Assembly (NCBI GenBank): GCA_036245525.1
Contig: BTPG01000007.1
Location: 127,276,553 to 127,340,552, forward strand
Reading direction: 5' to 3'
DNA from: Semisulcospira habei
Lineage: Eukaryota > Mollusca > Gastropoda > Semisulcospiridae
DNA length: 64,000 bases
The notes under the pieces were generated by a model, which was not told the origin of the DNA, did not search any database, and saw only the letters and a list, made by a program, of their open reading frames with translations. This document shows, piece by piece, positions 30,779-41,642 of this stretch. The position numbers and the translations under genes were made by a program. Within the stretch, counting starts at the first letter, position 1, and every line of letters begins with the position of its first letter.

Positions 30779-31154
30779 GACTCCTTGCTTTAGTCAGTGG
30801 AATGAATCACTACATATTATTTTACTGGGAATTTAACAATCGAAGTAACTATGCCAAATTTAAAATAACAATCAGTTCTAATGTATTGAGTTACAATAAG
30901 TGAAAGCCAGTCAGCAAGCCTATATGATGATTGAAATATAGGTTTACACACTGACTGAGCAGCCTACTGCTGACTAGCTGTAGCCAGTAGGCGTGTATCT
31001 AAGTCCTAAGCAGTATGTACAGTACTGTCACAGTGTCAGTAGTCACACAAACTCAATCCAGTTATCCACAATTATCAAGGCCTGACTATTATGACTTAAA
31101 TTCAATGACTTAAATTTATTCTGATCTAAGTAAAATTTTATCTGAATAACTTAC

Positions 31155-31374
31155 CGTTCACAAAATGATCGGAACAAACGTGTTTTCTGGCCTTGGACTC
31201 GAAAGTTACTCTCTTCAGTTGCAGTTGTGCTATCCACTCTCTTCGTCGTCTTGTGGTCAATTCTTTCATTGATTCTCCCTTTTTATTTATTACATTGGAA
31301 ATAGAGTAGAACCGACGATCTGTCTCACGATCCGATCTGTTGTGACAAAACTTTACACAACACTTTTGAACCAT
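31155..31374 (-). CDS. THAP zinc-finger exon of the transposase
   Basis: It starts at ATG 31,374 (MVQKCCVKFCHN) and includes RRFYSIS, REWIAQLQ with the conserved Trp, and VCSDHF, the C-x2-H of the C2CH THAP fold. It ends at the donor gaacg|gtaagt. THAP domains bind the terminal repeats of their transposons. I read it as the first exon of the minus-strand transposase. The exon between it and the DDE part is not clear (30,780-31,150). An LTR element inserted about 65 bp further out hides the transposon's end. Confidence 0.7.
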
Positions 31375-31439
31375 TTTATTTGCCCCCAAATGCTAGTCGA
31401 TCTCTTCTCAAAACAAACACGGAAGTGACGAAAGGAAAC

Positions 31440-32241
31440 TGTGATGAAGCTCTATGCTCATGCATAGTGCTCATACATTAGGTTAAATACGGTACGGTTT
31501 TTGTTAATGGTTTGTTTTGCGCCGATAGTCCGTGGGGTCGTGGGCCACGTGAAATCTTTAAGACATGGTTAGCATGGGAGTTTTAGTGAGTACTGTTATA
31601 GTGAGTTCTAGGCGGAAGCTGTCTTGCAGAGCAGAAATACGCTAATACGGGCTTTCTTGTCAGAGAAATCAGATGTGTTTGAGATACCTAGCCCGTATTC
31701 CAAGACTCTGAAGCCTAGAATTCAGAGTGCTTGTAAAGAGTGGAACGACGGACGCCGAGACGTCAGTCACAGGTGGGACCTAACGTGAGGTCATCCCTCC
31801 AGCTCTTCACTCAGAGTGAGTCTGATCAGGACCAAGATACCCGGATCACAGCGAGAACTGCGCTACGGTGCGAGTACAAGGACGTCCGTGTTACAGACAG
31901 GACGACAGGAAAGAGCATACAACGGACTTGCACGCCTAGACGTGAGAAGGACCAACGTAACCAGGCAATAACATCAAACAGGTTGGAGACTGAGAACTAA
32001 CACCTAGCCTGGCGAGATATTGTGAATTGTGTGTGTGTGTGTGATGTTCGGATGTTTGTAGAGAAGTGTATATAGTTTGATAATCTTTTTGAACCGTTTA
32101 GTGTATAAAAGTTACTTTAGAAAGGGAGCCCGTGTGTTGAGTTTTACCGCATGAATGCGCCCGTCTGAGTCAGTGGCGGTGTATGCGTCTGTTGTGCGAG
32201 AGTCTGTGCGTACGGCTGTGGGCAAGTCTGCGTGCGTTACA
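31440..32241 (+). repeat. 5' LTR, 802 bp
   Basis: It starts TGTGATGAAGCTC and ends GTGCGTTACA. A TATA-like gtgtataaaag lies at about 32,101-32,111, a likely core promoter. It contains a 86-codon frame that is identical in layout in both LTRs and is not considered a gene. Confidence 0.9.
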
Positions 32242-32418
32242 GTGGTGACCCTGATTTTAGCGGTAGTTTAGAGTAGTGCGGGCGCTAGTGGGTAGCGATT
32301 GTAGGGTAAGGGTTGATATGAGCGTGGGTAGTTGATATTGTAGTGAATATTCTTTTACGTTTTGCCGTTGATTTGTATTTTTACGTTTTTAAGTTTTTGT
32401 GAAGTGGTTGTAGTATAG

Positions 32419-33632
32419 ATGGAGTCGGATCCAGTAGAGGCTTATATTAAACAAGGTGAGAGGCTAGGTCTTAAAGACGAGAAACTTTTTGATTACGTCG
32501 AGAAATGTAGGGATAGGGAGGATAGGACGTGAGAGAGAGAGAAATTCAGAAAGAAGAGAGAGTACTAAAAGAGAAAGAGTTAGAAGTTCAGAGGGTGAGG
32601 GACGAGAAAGAATTAGAAATTCGTAAACTTAGAGAGGAGAAAGAAAGAGTCTTAAAGGAGAAAGAGTTAGAAGCTCAGAGAGAGCGAGAGGAGAAAGAAA
32701 GAGTCTTTAAGGAGAAGGAATTAGAAGTACAGAGAGAAAGAGAAGAGAGAGCGTTTCAGAGAGAGAAAGATTAAAAGTCTCTAGCGTTTCAGAGAGAGAA
32801 GGACGAGAAGGAGCGAGCCTTGAGACAGAAAGAACTTGACGTTCAGAGAGAGAGGGAAGAAAGAGATAGAATCCTTAGGAAGGAGGAGCTAGAGTACCAG
32901 AGAGAGAAAGAAGAGAAGGATAGAGAGAGAGAAGAGAGAGATAGGGATGTGCAACTACAGTTAGCTCGGGATGCGGGGTCTAGAGCAGCTCCAGATAGTG
33001 ATTTGGTAGGCCGGGGCATCTGTACTTTTCCTAGACTGCCAATGTTTAAGGAGTCTGTGGACTCCATTGACGCTTTTTTGTGTCGGTTCGAGGCTCACGC
33101 GCGAATGTTGAGTTGGCCACCTGCCAACTGGCCCGTTTTGCTTTCGTCTGTGCTAGAGGGTCAGGCCTTGAGTCTTTACCATAGCTTGAACGTTTCGGGG
33201 AACATAGATTACGAGACTTTGAAGGAGTGTCTCTTACAGCAGTTCCAGTGTAGTGCGGAGGGTTTTAGAGAACGCTTGAGAGCTTGTCGGCCAGAGACGG
33301 GGGAATCGTTTGTGTCGTTTGACAGGCGATTGTCCCATTTGCTCGTACGTTGGGTCGAGCTGTCCAAGATCGACCACACGTACGAGGCATTATTCGATCT
33401 CGTGTTGGCGGAACAGTTCTTTGGTAGCGTTTCCAAGGATCTAGCGGTATTCTTGAGGGAGCGTAGCCTCAAGCGTACAGATGAGTTAGTGCAGAACGCG
33501 GAGGCTTTTCGGATGGCGCATCCTACGAAAAACCTCGCGCGTAGGACCGAGACACCGCCAGTCGGGTTGGTCGCTGCTAACGACTGCGGGTTACCGAGGC
33601 GTCAATACTTTACGTGGAGCCCAGCTGGTTAA
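32419..33632 (+). pseudogene. Gag with charged coiled coil and SCAN-like capsid region
   Basis: ATG at 32,419 opens MESDPVEAYIKQGERLGLKD. The frame stops at 32,530 and resumes in another frame as a long Glu/Arg/Lys coil with a heptad-like EKELEVQRER unit repeated about ten times (32,530-32,960, with a TAA at 32,772). The capsid part follows (33,000-33,560): FLCRFEAHARMLSWPP, FRERLRACRPETGESF, FDLVLAEQFFGSVSKDLAVFL. This last order resembles the SCAN domain, which is thought to derive from Gmr1-type gypsy gag. The similarity is by eye. Frameshifts and one stop make it inactive. Confidence 0.7.
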
Positions 33633-34245
33633 CGGTAAAGGTACTTTGCGTTTTCGACGCGGTGATAGAGGTAACGGCAGTGGCGTTCGCGATCCTTACG
33701 CACGAGCAGAGAAATCTGGGCGTGGATACGGTCGTGGTCGTATGGCTAATTCGGACACTCGGTGCTTTGCGTGTCACGAGTACGGTCATTTCGCTCGTAG
33801 CTGTCCTAGCGGTCGTTCGGACGCTCAGCATTTCGCGTGTCAGGGGAACGGCCATCTGGCTCATCAATGTCCTAGCGATACTGGTATGGTGGAGGGGGCG
33901 GAGCAGCCCACTCACATAGCCAGCTTTGCAGTCCCAGTCGGGGAGAAACTACAAGTGGGCGGAGTGCGTTCAGTTGACGGAGGTCGTTGCCTGCCTGTGG
34001 GGAACGGTATTGTAAACGGATGGCTCGCTTCCATTCTGCGCGACTCGGGTGCCACGACTGCAGGGGTCAGACGTAGCCTTGTTAGGGACGATCAGTACAC
34101 GGGGGAAACGCAGAAAGTGATTTCGTACGGAGGGAAGGTACAAGTTTTTCCGTTGGCTAAGCTAGAGATTGACACGGAGTTTTTCCTCATGGGATCTGAT
34201 CTCTTGTGTCATCGACGAACCAGTAGTCGACTTAGTTCTCGGTAA
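33633..34245 (+). pseudogene. Gag C-terminus with two zinc knuckles and aspartic protease start
   Basis: After a frame change at about 33,630 the frame encodes an RG-rich stretch and a CCHC knuckle CFACHEYGHFARSC. A second knuckle, HFACQGNGHLAHQC, has lost its first Cys (His instead). The protease motif LRDSGATTAGV (DSGA in place of DTGA) follows. A further frame change near 34,200 leaves about 80 residues (VVDLVLGNMKGV..) with no polymerase domain. The pol gene was deleted or never carried. Confidence 0.7.
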
Positions 34246-34752
34246 TATGAAGGGTGTGCAGCCAGTCAGCGGTAGGGTCGAGACGATTAAGCCATCTCAG
34301 GTTAATCGCAGTGCAGTCGCATCGGTGGCGACGAGAGCTCGAAGTAAGCGTAGTTGGGAACAAAGGGACCGAGTTATTTCCGTCCAGAATCAGGGGATCG
34401 GTCAGCGGGCTTGGCCCAATAGTCGGGTTGGTCTGAGACGGCATACTTCTGTTGCGGACAGAAATGCGGCTCAGCACCCAATATGTAGGTAGATCGGAGA
34501 TTGGAGTCTCGCGATTGTGTGGATTAGGGTGGGCAGTCGTTGGATCGTTTCATTTCTGGAGGTTTTTAGCGCGTTAGTTCTGTTTTAGCTTTCGCTGTGC
34601 GATCCGAGAGTGTACATTAAGGCTGTAATATTTTTGCTTTCTGGTTCTCTAGATAGTCAAAGTTAGTCACTTCCTGTTTTAGGATAGTATGTTACGTCGA
34701 GTAGTTTAAAAAGAAACTCGGTCGTTTCTTTTTTTCCCGAGGAAGGGGGAAT

Positions 34753-35547
34753 TGTGATGAAGCTCTATGCTCATGAATAGTGCTCACACATTAGGTTAAA
34801 TACGGTACGGTTTTTGTTAACGGTTTGTTTTGCGCCGATAGTCGTGGGGTCGTGGCCACGTGAAATCTTTAAGACATGGTTAGCATGGGAGTTTTAGTGA
34901 GTACTGTTATAGTGAGTTCTAGGCGGAAGCTGTCTTGCAGAGCAGAAATACGTTAATAAAGGCTTTCTTGTCAGAGGAATCAGATGTGTTTGAGATACCT
35001 AGCCCGTATTCCAAGACTCTTAAGCCTAGAATTCAGAGTGCTTGTAAAGAGTGGAACGACGGACGCCGAGACGTCAGTCACAGGTGGGACCTAACGTGAG
35101 GTCATCCCTCCAGCTCTTCACTCAGAGTGAGTCTGATCGGGACCAAGATACCCGGATCACAGCGAGAACTGCGCTACGGTGCGAGTACAAGGACGCACGT
35201 GTTACAGACAGGACGACAGGAAAGAGCATACAACGGACTTGCACGCCTAGACGTGAGAAGGACCAACGTAACCAGGCAATAACATCAAACAGGTTGGAGA
35301 CTGAGAACTAACACCTAGCCTGGCGAGATATTGTGAATTGTGTGTGTGTGATGTTCGGATGTTTGTAGAGAAGTGTATATAGTTTGATAATCTTTTTGAA
35401 CCGTTTAGTGTATAAAAGTTACTTTGGAAAGGGAGCCCGTGTGTTGAGTTTTACCGCATGAATGCGCCCGTCTGAGTCAGTGGCGTGTATGCGTCTGTTG
35501 TGCGAGAGTCTGTGCGTACGGCTGTGGGCAAGTCTGCGTGCGTTACA
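34753..35547 (+). repeat. 3' LTR, 795 bp
   Basis: Same borders as the 5' LTR; the TG microsatellite inside it is 8 bp shorter. Differences from the 5' LTR are single bases and small indels. Confidence 0.9.
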
Positions 35548-35617
35548 GAAATTAAGAAGGCCTACAGTAGGAAAAGACAACTCGTCCCTGCACAACGCGT
35601 GTTGCCCTATACTATGT

Positions 35618-36033
35618 ACACTTGCATGCTCTTCTGAAAGCGTGTCGATGTGTGTGTATGCGTGTGCGTGCATGCATGCCCGCGCTCCAAACATCCTCAA
35701 GAGGCGTAGATGTTCATGCAGTCTGAGGGCACATGAGGATCTATGCCTTTTGGAGATGCACACATATGTGAGAGAGAGAGCGAGCGAGCGAGAGAGAGAA
35801 TTACGTCATATTTAGATTAGGTGTGCGTGGTGACGGAGTTGCTTCTTTTACGTCACCGGCACTGACTGACTTTCTCCAGATGTCCATGTTTTTTACTGCT
35901 GTAATTTTTTCTCAAAAGAATTAATTTTACTGAAGAAGTTAAAAGAGTACAAAACTGGCTAACGAACTCATCCAATGTCTTTCTCCAAACTAGCTATATC
36001 GGGTCACCTGAATGCTCTTCTGAAAGCGCGACG

Positions 36034-36118
<85 letters not shown>

Positions 36119-36238
36119 TGTTAGTGCGTGTGCATGCACGCGCGCTCCAAACATCTCCAAGAGGCGTAAATCCTCATGCGCTCTCCATGCGCATGAGGAT
36201 CTATGCCTCTTGCAGATGCACGCATGTCTGTGTGTGTA

Positions 36239-36325
<87 letters not shown>
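35618..36325 (+). repeat. Two adjacent cassettes: TG repeat - hairpin - GA repeat
   Basis: The block atgctcttctgaaagcg..tgtgtg..cgcgctccaaacatc..hairpin..atgcac.tgtgtgagagag occurs at 35,618-35,800 and again at 36,012-36,325. The TG and GA tracts are much expanded in the second. The hairpins (35,697-35,752 and 36,157-36,212) pair aagaggcgtaaatcctcatg with its complement. The unique segment between them (35,800-36,000) recurs at 41,640-41,860. Confidence 0.8.
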
Positions 36326-38478
36326 CAATGAATCTTTATTTTACAACGGTAAAGATATTAACAATGCCAGAGGCAATGCCATTTTTCAAATCTGACCTTG
36401 CTACATCTACAACACAACAATTACATTACATTAATACATGTATAGGACCAACGCCTACGGGTGTGTTGGGGGAGGGGGAGTAATGGTAAGGAAGAAAGAA
36501 AAAAAAAAGAAAAAAAAGCAACACTACAGCAGCACTAGACATACACAGCAGTAGAAAGGTACATTACTAACAATAATATCTACGTATAGAAAGCAAAGCT
36601 TGCAGATAGTTATGGCTGCGAAGATACATGTTTAAAAAGACTTTTCTTGAAACATGATACCGAGTATTTATAACTCGAGGCAAATTTGTATCGATATATC
36701 GTTACATTGTTGTGTAATGTTCTGTGCATCTACTGTGGGAAATTAGGGTATTTACCTGACCACATATTATGGTAGTGCACCTTGGTGTTTGTGTATGTAT
36801 GTTTCCCCTGCCTACTTCCTAAGTTCCGGAGAAAGACATGGGTTATATAAGAGACCTGATGCATCTTTTTGAAGATGCAAATGATCGTCTTATTCTATAA
36901 CTGCGTATTTCTCTGTGGGCTGGCGATTGGGTGCCTGATAGGCGGGGGCAGGGGATCTAACTGTTTGTCTGCCCGGCGCTGAGTGATTCCTCTTTGTTTG
37001 TGTACAATTCTGCCAGCGCTAGCCTCACCTATCTGGTTTGTGAGTATTTATAACTCGAGGCAAATTTGTATCGCTATATCGTTACATTGTTGTGTAATGT
37101 TCTGTGCATCTACTGTGGGAAATTAGGGTATTTACCTGACCACATATGGTAGTGCACCTTCGTGTTTGTGTATGTATGTTTCCCCTGCCTACTTCCTAAG
37201 TTCCAGAGAAAGACATGGGTTATATAAGAGACCTGATGCATCTTTTTGAAGATGCAAATGATCGTCTTATTCTATAACTGCGTATTTCTCTGTGGGCTGG
37301 CGATTGGGTGCCTGATAGGCGGGGGCAGGGGATCTAACTGTTTGTCTGCCCGGCGCTGAGTGATTCCTCTTTGTTTGTGTACAATTCTGCCAGCGCTAGC
37401 CTCACCTATCTGGTTTGTGAGTATTTATAACTCGAGGCAAATTTGTATCGCTATATCGTTACATTGTTGTGTAATGTTCTGTGCATCTACTGTGGGAAAT
37501 TAGGGTATTTACCTGACCACATATGGTAGTGCACCTTCGTGTTTGTGTATGTATGTTTCCCCTGCCTACTTCCTAAGTTCCAGAGAAAGACATGGGTTAT
37601 ATAAGAGACCTGATGCATCTTTTTGAAGATGCAAATGATCGTCTTATTCTATACCTGCGTATTTCTCTGTGGGCTGGCGATTGGGTGCCTGACAGGCGGG
37701 GGCAGGGGATCTAACTGTTTGTCTGCCCGGCGCTGAGTGATTCCTCTTAGTTTGTGTATGATACCGTTGGAGTGGTCTTCGTTTGCGAATTTCACAAAGT
37801 CGCCCCCGAGAATGCTAGGCTGGTTTTAAATAAGTCTATTCTGGTTTTGGGTACTACATACAGGCTGTTTGTATCGCCATAGCGGGACTGTGACCGGACT
37901 AGCAGCTGGGTTAGATATTCCGGAGTGTTGTCATTCCGAATCTTCAAAAGAAGAACACCTTTGTTGAATGCAAACTGATTCTTGAGAGAAAGAAGTCCCG
38001 CTTTGTGAGTCTTATCATCCGTTGTGAAAGTAGGATCAGGTAAAATTAATTTCGCTGCTCGTCTGTGTAAAGAGTTCAGTCTTTTTAAATGTACATCTCT
38101 GCAGCCATCCCACACCGTGGAAGCATAATTAATGTGGGACTGAATATGTGCATAATAAAATAATTTTCTGGTTTCAACGTCAGTGAAGTGCTTCAGTTTG
38201 GACAGCATGAAAATGTTTCTTGAAACAGTTTTACACACTTTATGTGTGTGTGCCTGCCATTTGAGCTGATCATCTATGATAATTCCAAGGAGGCGGTGTT
38301 CAGACACTTGCTCAATAGAATTGCCTTCGAAGGACAAATCAAGTGAAATGGGGGTTAGTTGATGTTTTTGGCGTGTCGCAATTACCATTGACTTAGTTTT
38401 TGGTATTAAGTGACCTCTGATTCTTACATAGATGTGGCACAGCACACAAACTAAGTCACGCGTTGAGCTTTTCAACAA
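36325..38478 (-). mobile_element. LINE A family copy, 3' part, with R370 array inserted
   Basis: The minus-strand frame 38,478-37,792 encodes the C-terminal end of the reverse transcriptase: KSMVIATRQKHQLTP, HRLLGIIIDDQLKW, INYASTVWDG, LKRLNSLHRRAAKLILPDP. It closely matches the copies at 60,361-61,278 and 62,109-64,000. The 3' end is at 36,325 (ctttattttacaacgg). The array at 36,663-37,757 sits in the 3' region. The copy is 5' truncated. Confidence 0.75.
36663..37757 (+). repeat. Tandem repeat R370, 2.9 units, with a target duplication
   Basis: taactcgaggcaaatttgta recurs at 36,671, 37,051 and 37,428 (periods 380 and 377). atgataccg flanks the array at 36,654-36,662 and 37,758-37,766, so the array as a whole behaves as one inserted unit. 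Confidence 0.85.
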
Positions 38479-39300
38479 TTAAGTCACAGTCACGTTAGTC
38501 CACAAGCTATAAGACGTGTGGCTTTATCATACGGATAGTGCAGTGTTGTTGCCTTGTACACCTGTAGAAAATGTCACTAGCAACACAGCCTGCAACAGTC
38601 ACCCCTGGCCAACAGTCTAATCTTGTTTTAAGAGTCACGACCGTGCACACACACTAACGACATAAAAAGGCAAAATAAAATGTTCGATAGGAAAAGTCTG
38701 TTAAGTGTCGAGTCGTAATCTGTGATAAAGGCACCGTTCAAACTTCCATATGTAACGCGGTTAACGTCTCTTCGTCTGCACATAACTAACATTACATAAT
38801 TATCAGATAGTCATAAGCAAGGCGTATGTGCGCCGCGTATGAGTAACCAATAATTACTATTTCAGATTTTATCAAGACAAATGAGGGGTATGGATATTGG
38901 ATTATTACCAGATAGTCACGTGCAGCGCTCATGCGCGCTGCAAATGAGTAACCGATAATTAGTATTTCTAATTATCAAGGCTAAGGGATAGTGTATCGGA
39001 TACTCACAAGCAACGCTCACACGCATTACAAGTGATTAGCCGACAATTAGTACTTCGGTACTGAGGAAAGGCAGCAGTAGTTGGGCGATGATCTGTATGG
39101 CCTGGGCTGAATCGTGGCTAGGGTTGCCCGTTAATCCTGATTGTTCCCACCCTCGGGGGCCTTTGATCATGCTTGTGGCGGGCGCAGCAAACGGGTGACC
39201 GACGGGTACGTACCCACTAGCCTGCGGTATGCTTGGGAAGTCCACTTGTGCCGTAATGTGCGGCCTGGCGTGTCCTTGGTCAGCGAACTGTGAAGGGGCG
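38479..39300. other. No gene seen; three imperfect tandem units
   Basis: Three related units of about 60-70 bp start near 38,803, 38,909 and 38,995. They share agatagtca..gc, gcgctcatgcgc and gagtaaccgataattagta. Otherwise nothing is recognised. Confidence 0.5.
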
Positions 39301-39317
39301 TGGCCAGACGAGTGGTT

Positions 39318-41397
39318 TTATGGTCGCGCTGGGGCCGGGCCGTGGTGTGACGTCATGAAGGGCCCGTCGTGACCCTGCTCAGGTCCGTGGTGAGAACCGG
39401 GGCGGTTGTATCGGTTTCGGCGTGCCAGTTCCTGATATTTGGGAAACTGACCGGCGCCCCGGGGAGAAGCGTCATGATGACTGTCCTGGCGAGGATAGCT
39501 TCTGGGCTGCTTACAGCCACTGACTTGTCGGTTTTCACCTGCCTCAGGTGTGTTGTGGGGGCGGCGTGGAGCACCCGCGAAGCGGATGTTAATGGCGAGT
39601 TTCATGGCACCGACAGTACTGGGGTGAATGCCATCCTGTTACAGCTTCTTCCTTGGGGCTCCGTTGGCTGTGAGGAAGGTGGGGGTGTTGTCGATGAACA
39701 GAATTTTCATCTGATCACAGGCCTCCCTAAGGGCATCGTTAGATTCGGAGGCGGGGGCGGAGAGGGGGTGGTTTTGACCACTCGGGGGCATGATGGTAGA
39801 GGCCTGAATGCGGGAATTGGGGAAGACAGAGGAATGGAGGCGGATGAGATGCATCCACGCCGGCTTGGTGACGGGGCCCTGCTGTCTGCAACTGTTGATA
39901 CCGACGTGGAATGTCACCAGGCGAATGTGTGGCATCGTTGGCTGTTCACGGAGCCACTCAACGAGCTCACTGACGCTCAGCCCCGACACAGACGGATTTT
40001 GTACCTTTACTCCGTCAACAGACATCCTCTGCGCATCAACTCTTTTCAGATAAGTAAACGATCGACATCAGTTTTCACGGTCTGGGCTCGCAGGTTGCAC
40101 AGCGGTGTGCTCGAAGAGGAATTCGAGCGGCCTTGGCTGACTTCACGGGAGTCCTTGGCGGCGTTAGCTATGGTGGCATCACCGGCATCGCCGTCATCAC
40201 CAGAGTTGTGCTGCTTCTTGCCAGCACTGATACCGGCACCAGTCCTGTTGGTTGTCGATCTCGCCGCCTTCAGACAGGACAGCGAACATGTTCTTCACTG
40301 TGATGTCAGGTGCGGTGTGAGCTGAACATTACAGCTAGGAGACAGAGAATGGACGGATGGTGATGATTTGTTTGAGGGGCGCGCAGTATGAGCCGTGGTG
40401 GTAGCGGCAGGAGCCGGATTGGCATGTAGTTCTGCGGCTGGGGTTAGCGCCTTTAGCTGCCGTTCGATCTCGTGGAGCTTACTAGCATGGCTGTCATCGT
40501 CACAGGCTCTAGTGACGAGTTGATGGCCTCTGTGACGAATTTGTCAGTGGCTCTGGAGCAGTTTTTTTTTATTTTTACGTCGCTGTCTCGGGCGTGGGTG
40601 TCGAGCTGCGCCTGTAGGTCGTATATAGTGGCACAGCGTGATTTCAGCTCTGACAGCTCCCTGCGTGTTTCCTTCAACGCGGCTGTCAGAGTGCGGATGG
40701 TGGCCGAGTTAATCTCCAGTTGTTTCTGCATCTGGAGCATGCACTCTGGATTGGTGACACTAGAGGTGAGGGGAGTGATACAATCAGGGCGCTTTGTGAC
40801 CTGATCGGGCGTGTTGACAGTCGCGTCGCCGGAGCGGGGAGGGGTCACGGTTGGCAGAGTTATGAGAGTGAGGTCACTAATACAAATAGTCGAGTCCCGA
40901 GACCCCAGTGAAAAGTCGTTCACGGGTGGCTGCGCGGGTTCAACTCGCGTGGCGGTGAGTTGCTCGGGGTTCACTGCGTCCGTCGCTTCGGCCTGGGGGC
41001 ACTCAACCGTAACAGGATTAGCGAGGGAGGGTGAAGGGTCGGCTGGAGTGGGCTGGGAGAGCAGACTGCTGGCCATTTTGGTAACAATGTCCCTCAGGGC
41101 TTCAAACTCCTCGTCAACCCAAGTTTGGCAGCAGTTACCTTGGGCTAGACCGGTGGTATAATACAGTGTTATTGTAATCAGTTTCCGGTCCCCATTCAAC
41201 AACTGGATAATTGTTTCATACAGTTCTTGGGGCGGATAGGACGAATCGACCGGAGCACTGACTGTCAGGTTTTCATGGTGTTGATTTCTGTCTCTCCATA
41301 GGAGGGTGACACCAGGGGGCAGAGGTACATCCACGTAGAAAGAATGTAGAGCTTTTCTCCACAGGGGTAATTTCCAGCCCTCAGTCTCAAAGGTCAC
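39318..41397 (-). mobile_element. LINE ORF1 with coiled coil and SGNH-hydrolase-like domain, broken
   Basis: On the minus strand, 41,397-40,453 (314 codons) has a globular N-terminus, a long Pro/Thr-rich linker and a coiled coil (about 225-285). The next frame (40,025-39,639) has an SGNH/GDSL-like segment with HVGINSCRQ and FPNSRIQASTIMPPSG. The last (39,605-39,318) continues after a GIHPSTVGAM stretch into an Arg/Gly/His-rich tail. The order coil - esterase-like domain - basic tail matches ORF1 of some CR1/Jockey LINEs. The catalytic GDS box region near 40,045 appears deleted. No reverse transcriptase follows. Confidence 0.55.
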
Positions 41398-41546
41398 TTG
41401 GATCGGGTCATTTGTTCTAATTATTCTTTCCAGTGAAAGTCTAGAGTTAGCCGCTGTGGAGCGTGTTATCGGGCGCCTAGTGGAAGGATGGTGGTGGTGC
41501 CATATCAGCTTACGCTTGGTGTGTCGACATGTTTATTACGGCTGCT

Positions 41547-41550
<4 letters not shown>

Positions 41551-41638
<88 letters not shown>
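41551..41638 (+). repeat. (GA)n microsatellite
   Basis: 88 bp of pure GA. It is followed by 41,640-41,860, which matches 35,800-36,000, so the microsatellite travels with that repeat. Confidence 0.95.

Positions 41639-41639
<1 letters not shown>

Positions 41640-41642
<3 letters not shown>

Larger units (their letters stand above)
31440..35547 (+). mobile_element. LTR retrotransposon lacking reverse transcriptase and integrase
   Basis: Two direct LTRs (31,440-32,241 and 34,753-35,547) begin TGTGATGAAG and end GTTACA. By eye they differ at about 16 places over 800 bp, near 2%. The flanks are gaaac and gaaat, an imperfect 5-bp target duplication. A purine-rich tract (gaggaaggggga) precedes the 3' LTR, and gtggtgaccctga follows the 5' LTR as the primer-binding region. 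The interior of 2.5 kb encodes gag, zinc knuckles and a protease motif. It has no reverse transcriptase, RNase H or integrase, so it depends on another element. Confidence 0.9.

Noticed and set aside
31740..35311. 86-codon frames in both LTRs as an accessory gene
   Set aside because: They lie inside the LTRs in matching positions, have no recognisable features, and their preservation follows simply from LTR identity.
39369..40325. 318-codon plus-strand frame
   Set aside because: It lies antisense to the LINE ORF1 SGNH-like region, which has recognisable motifs; the plus frame has none.
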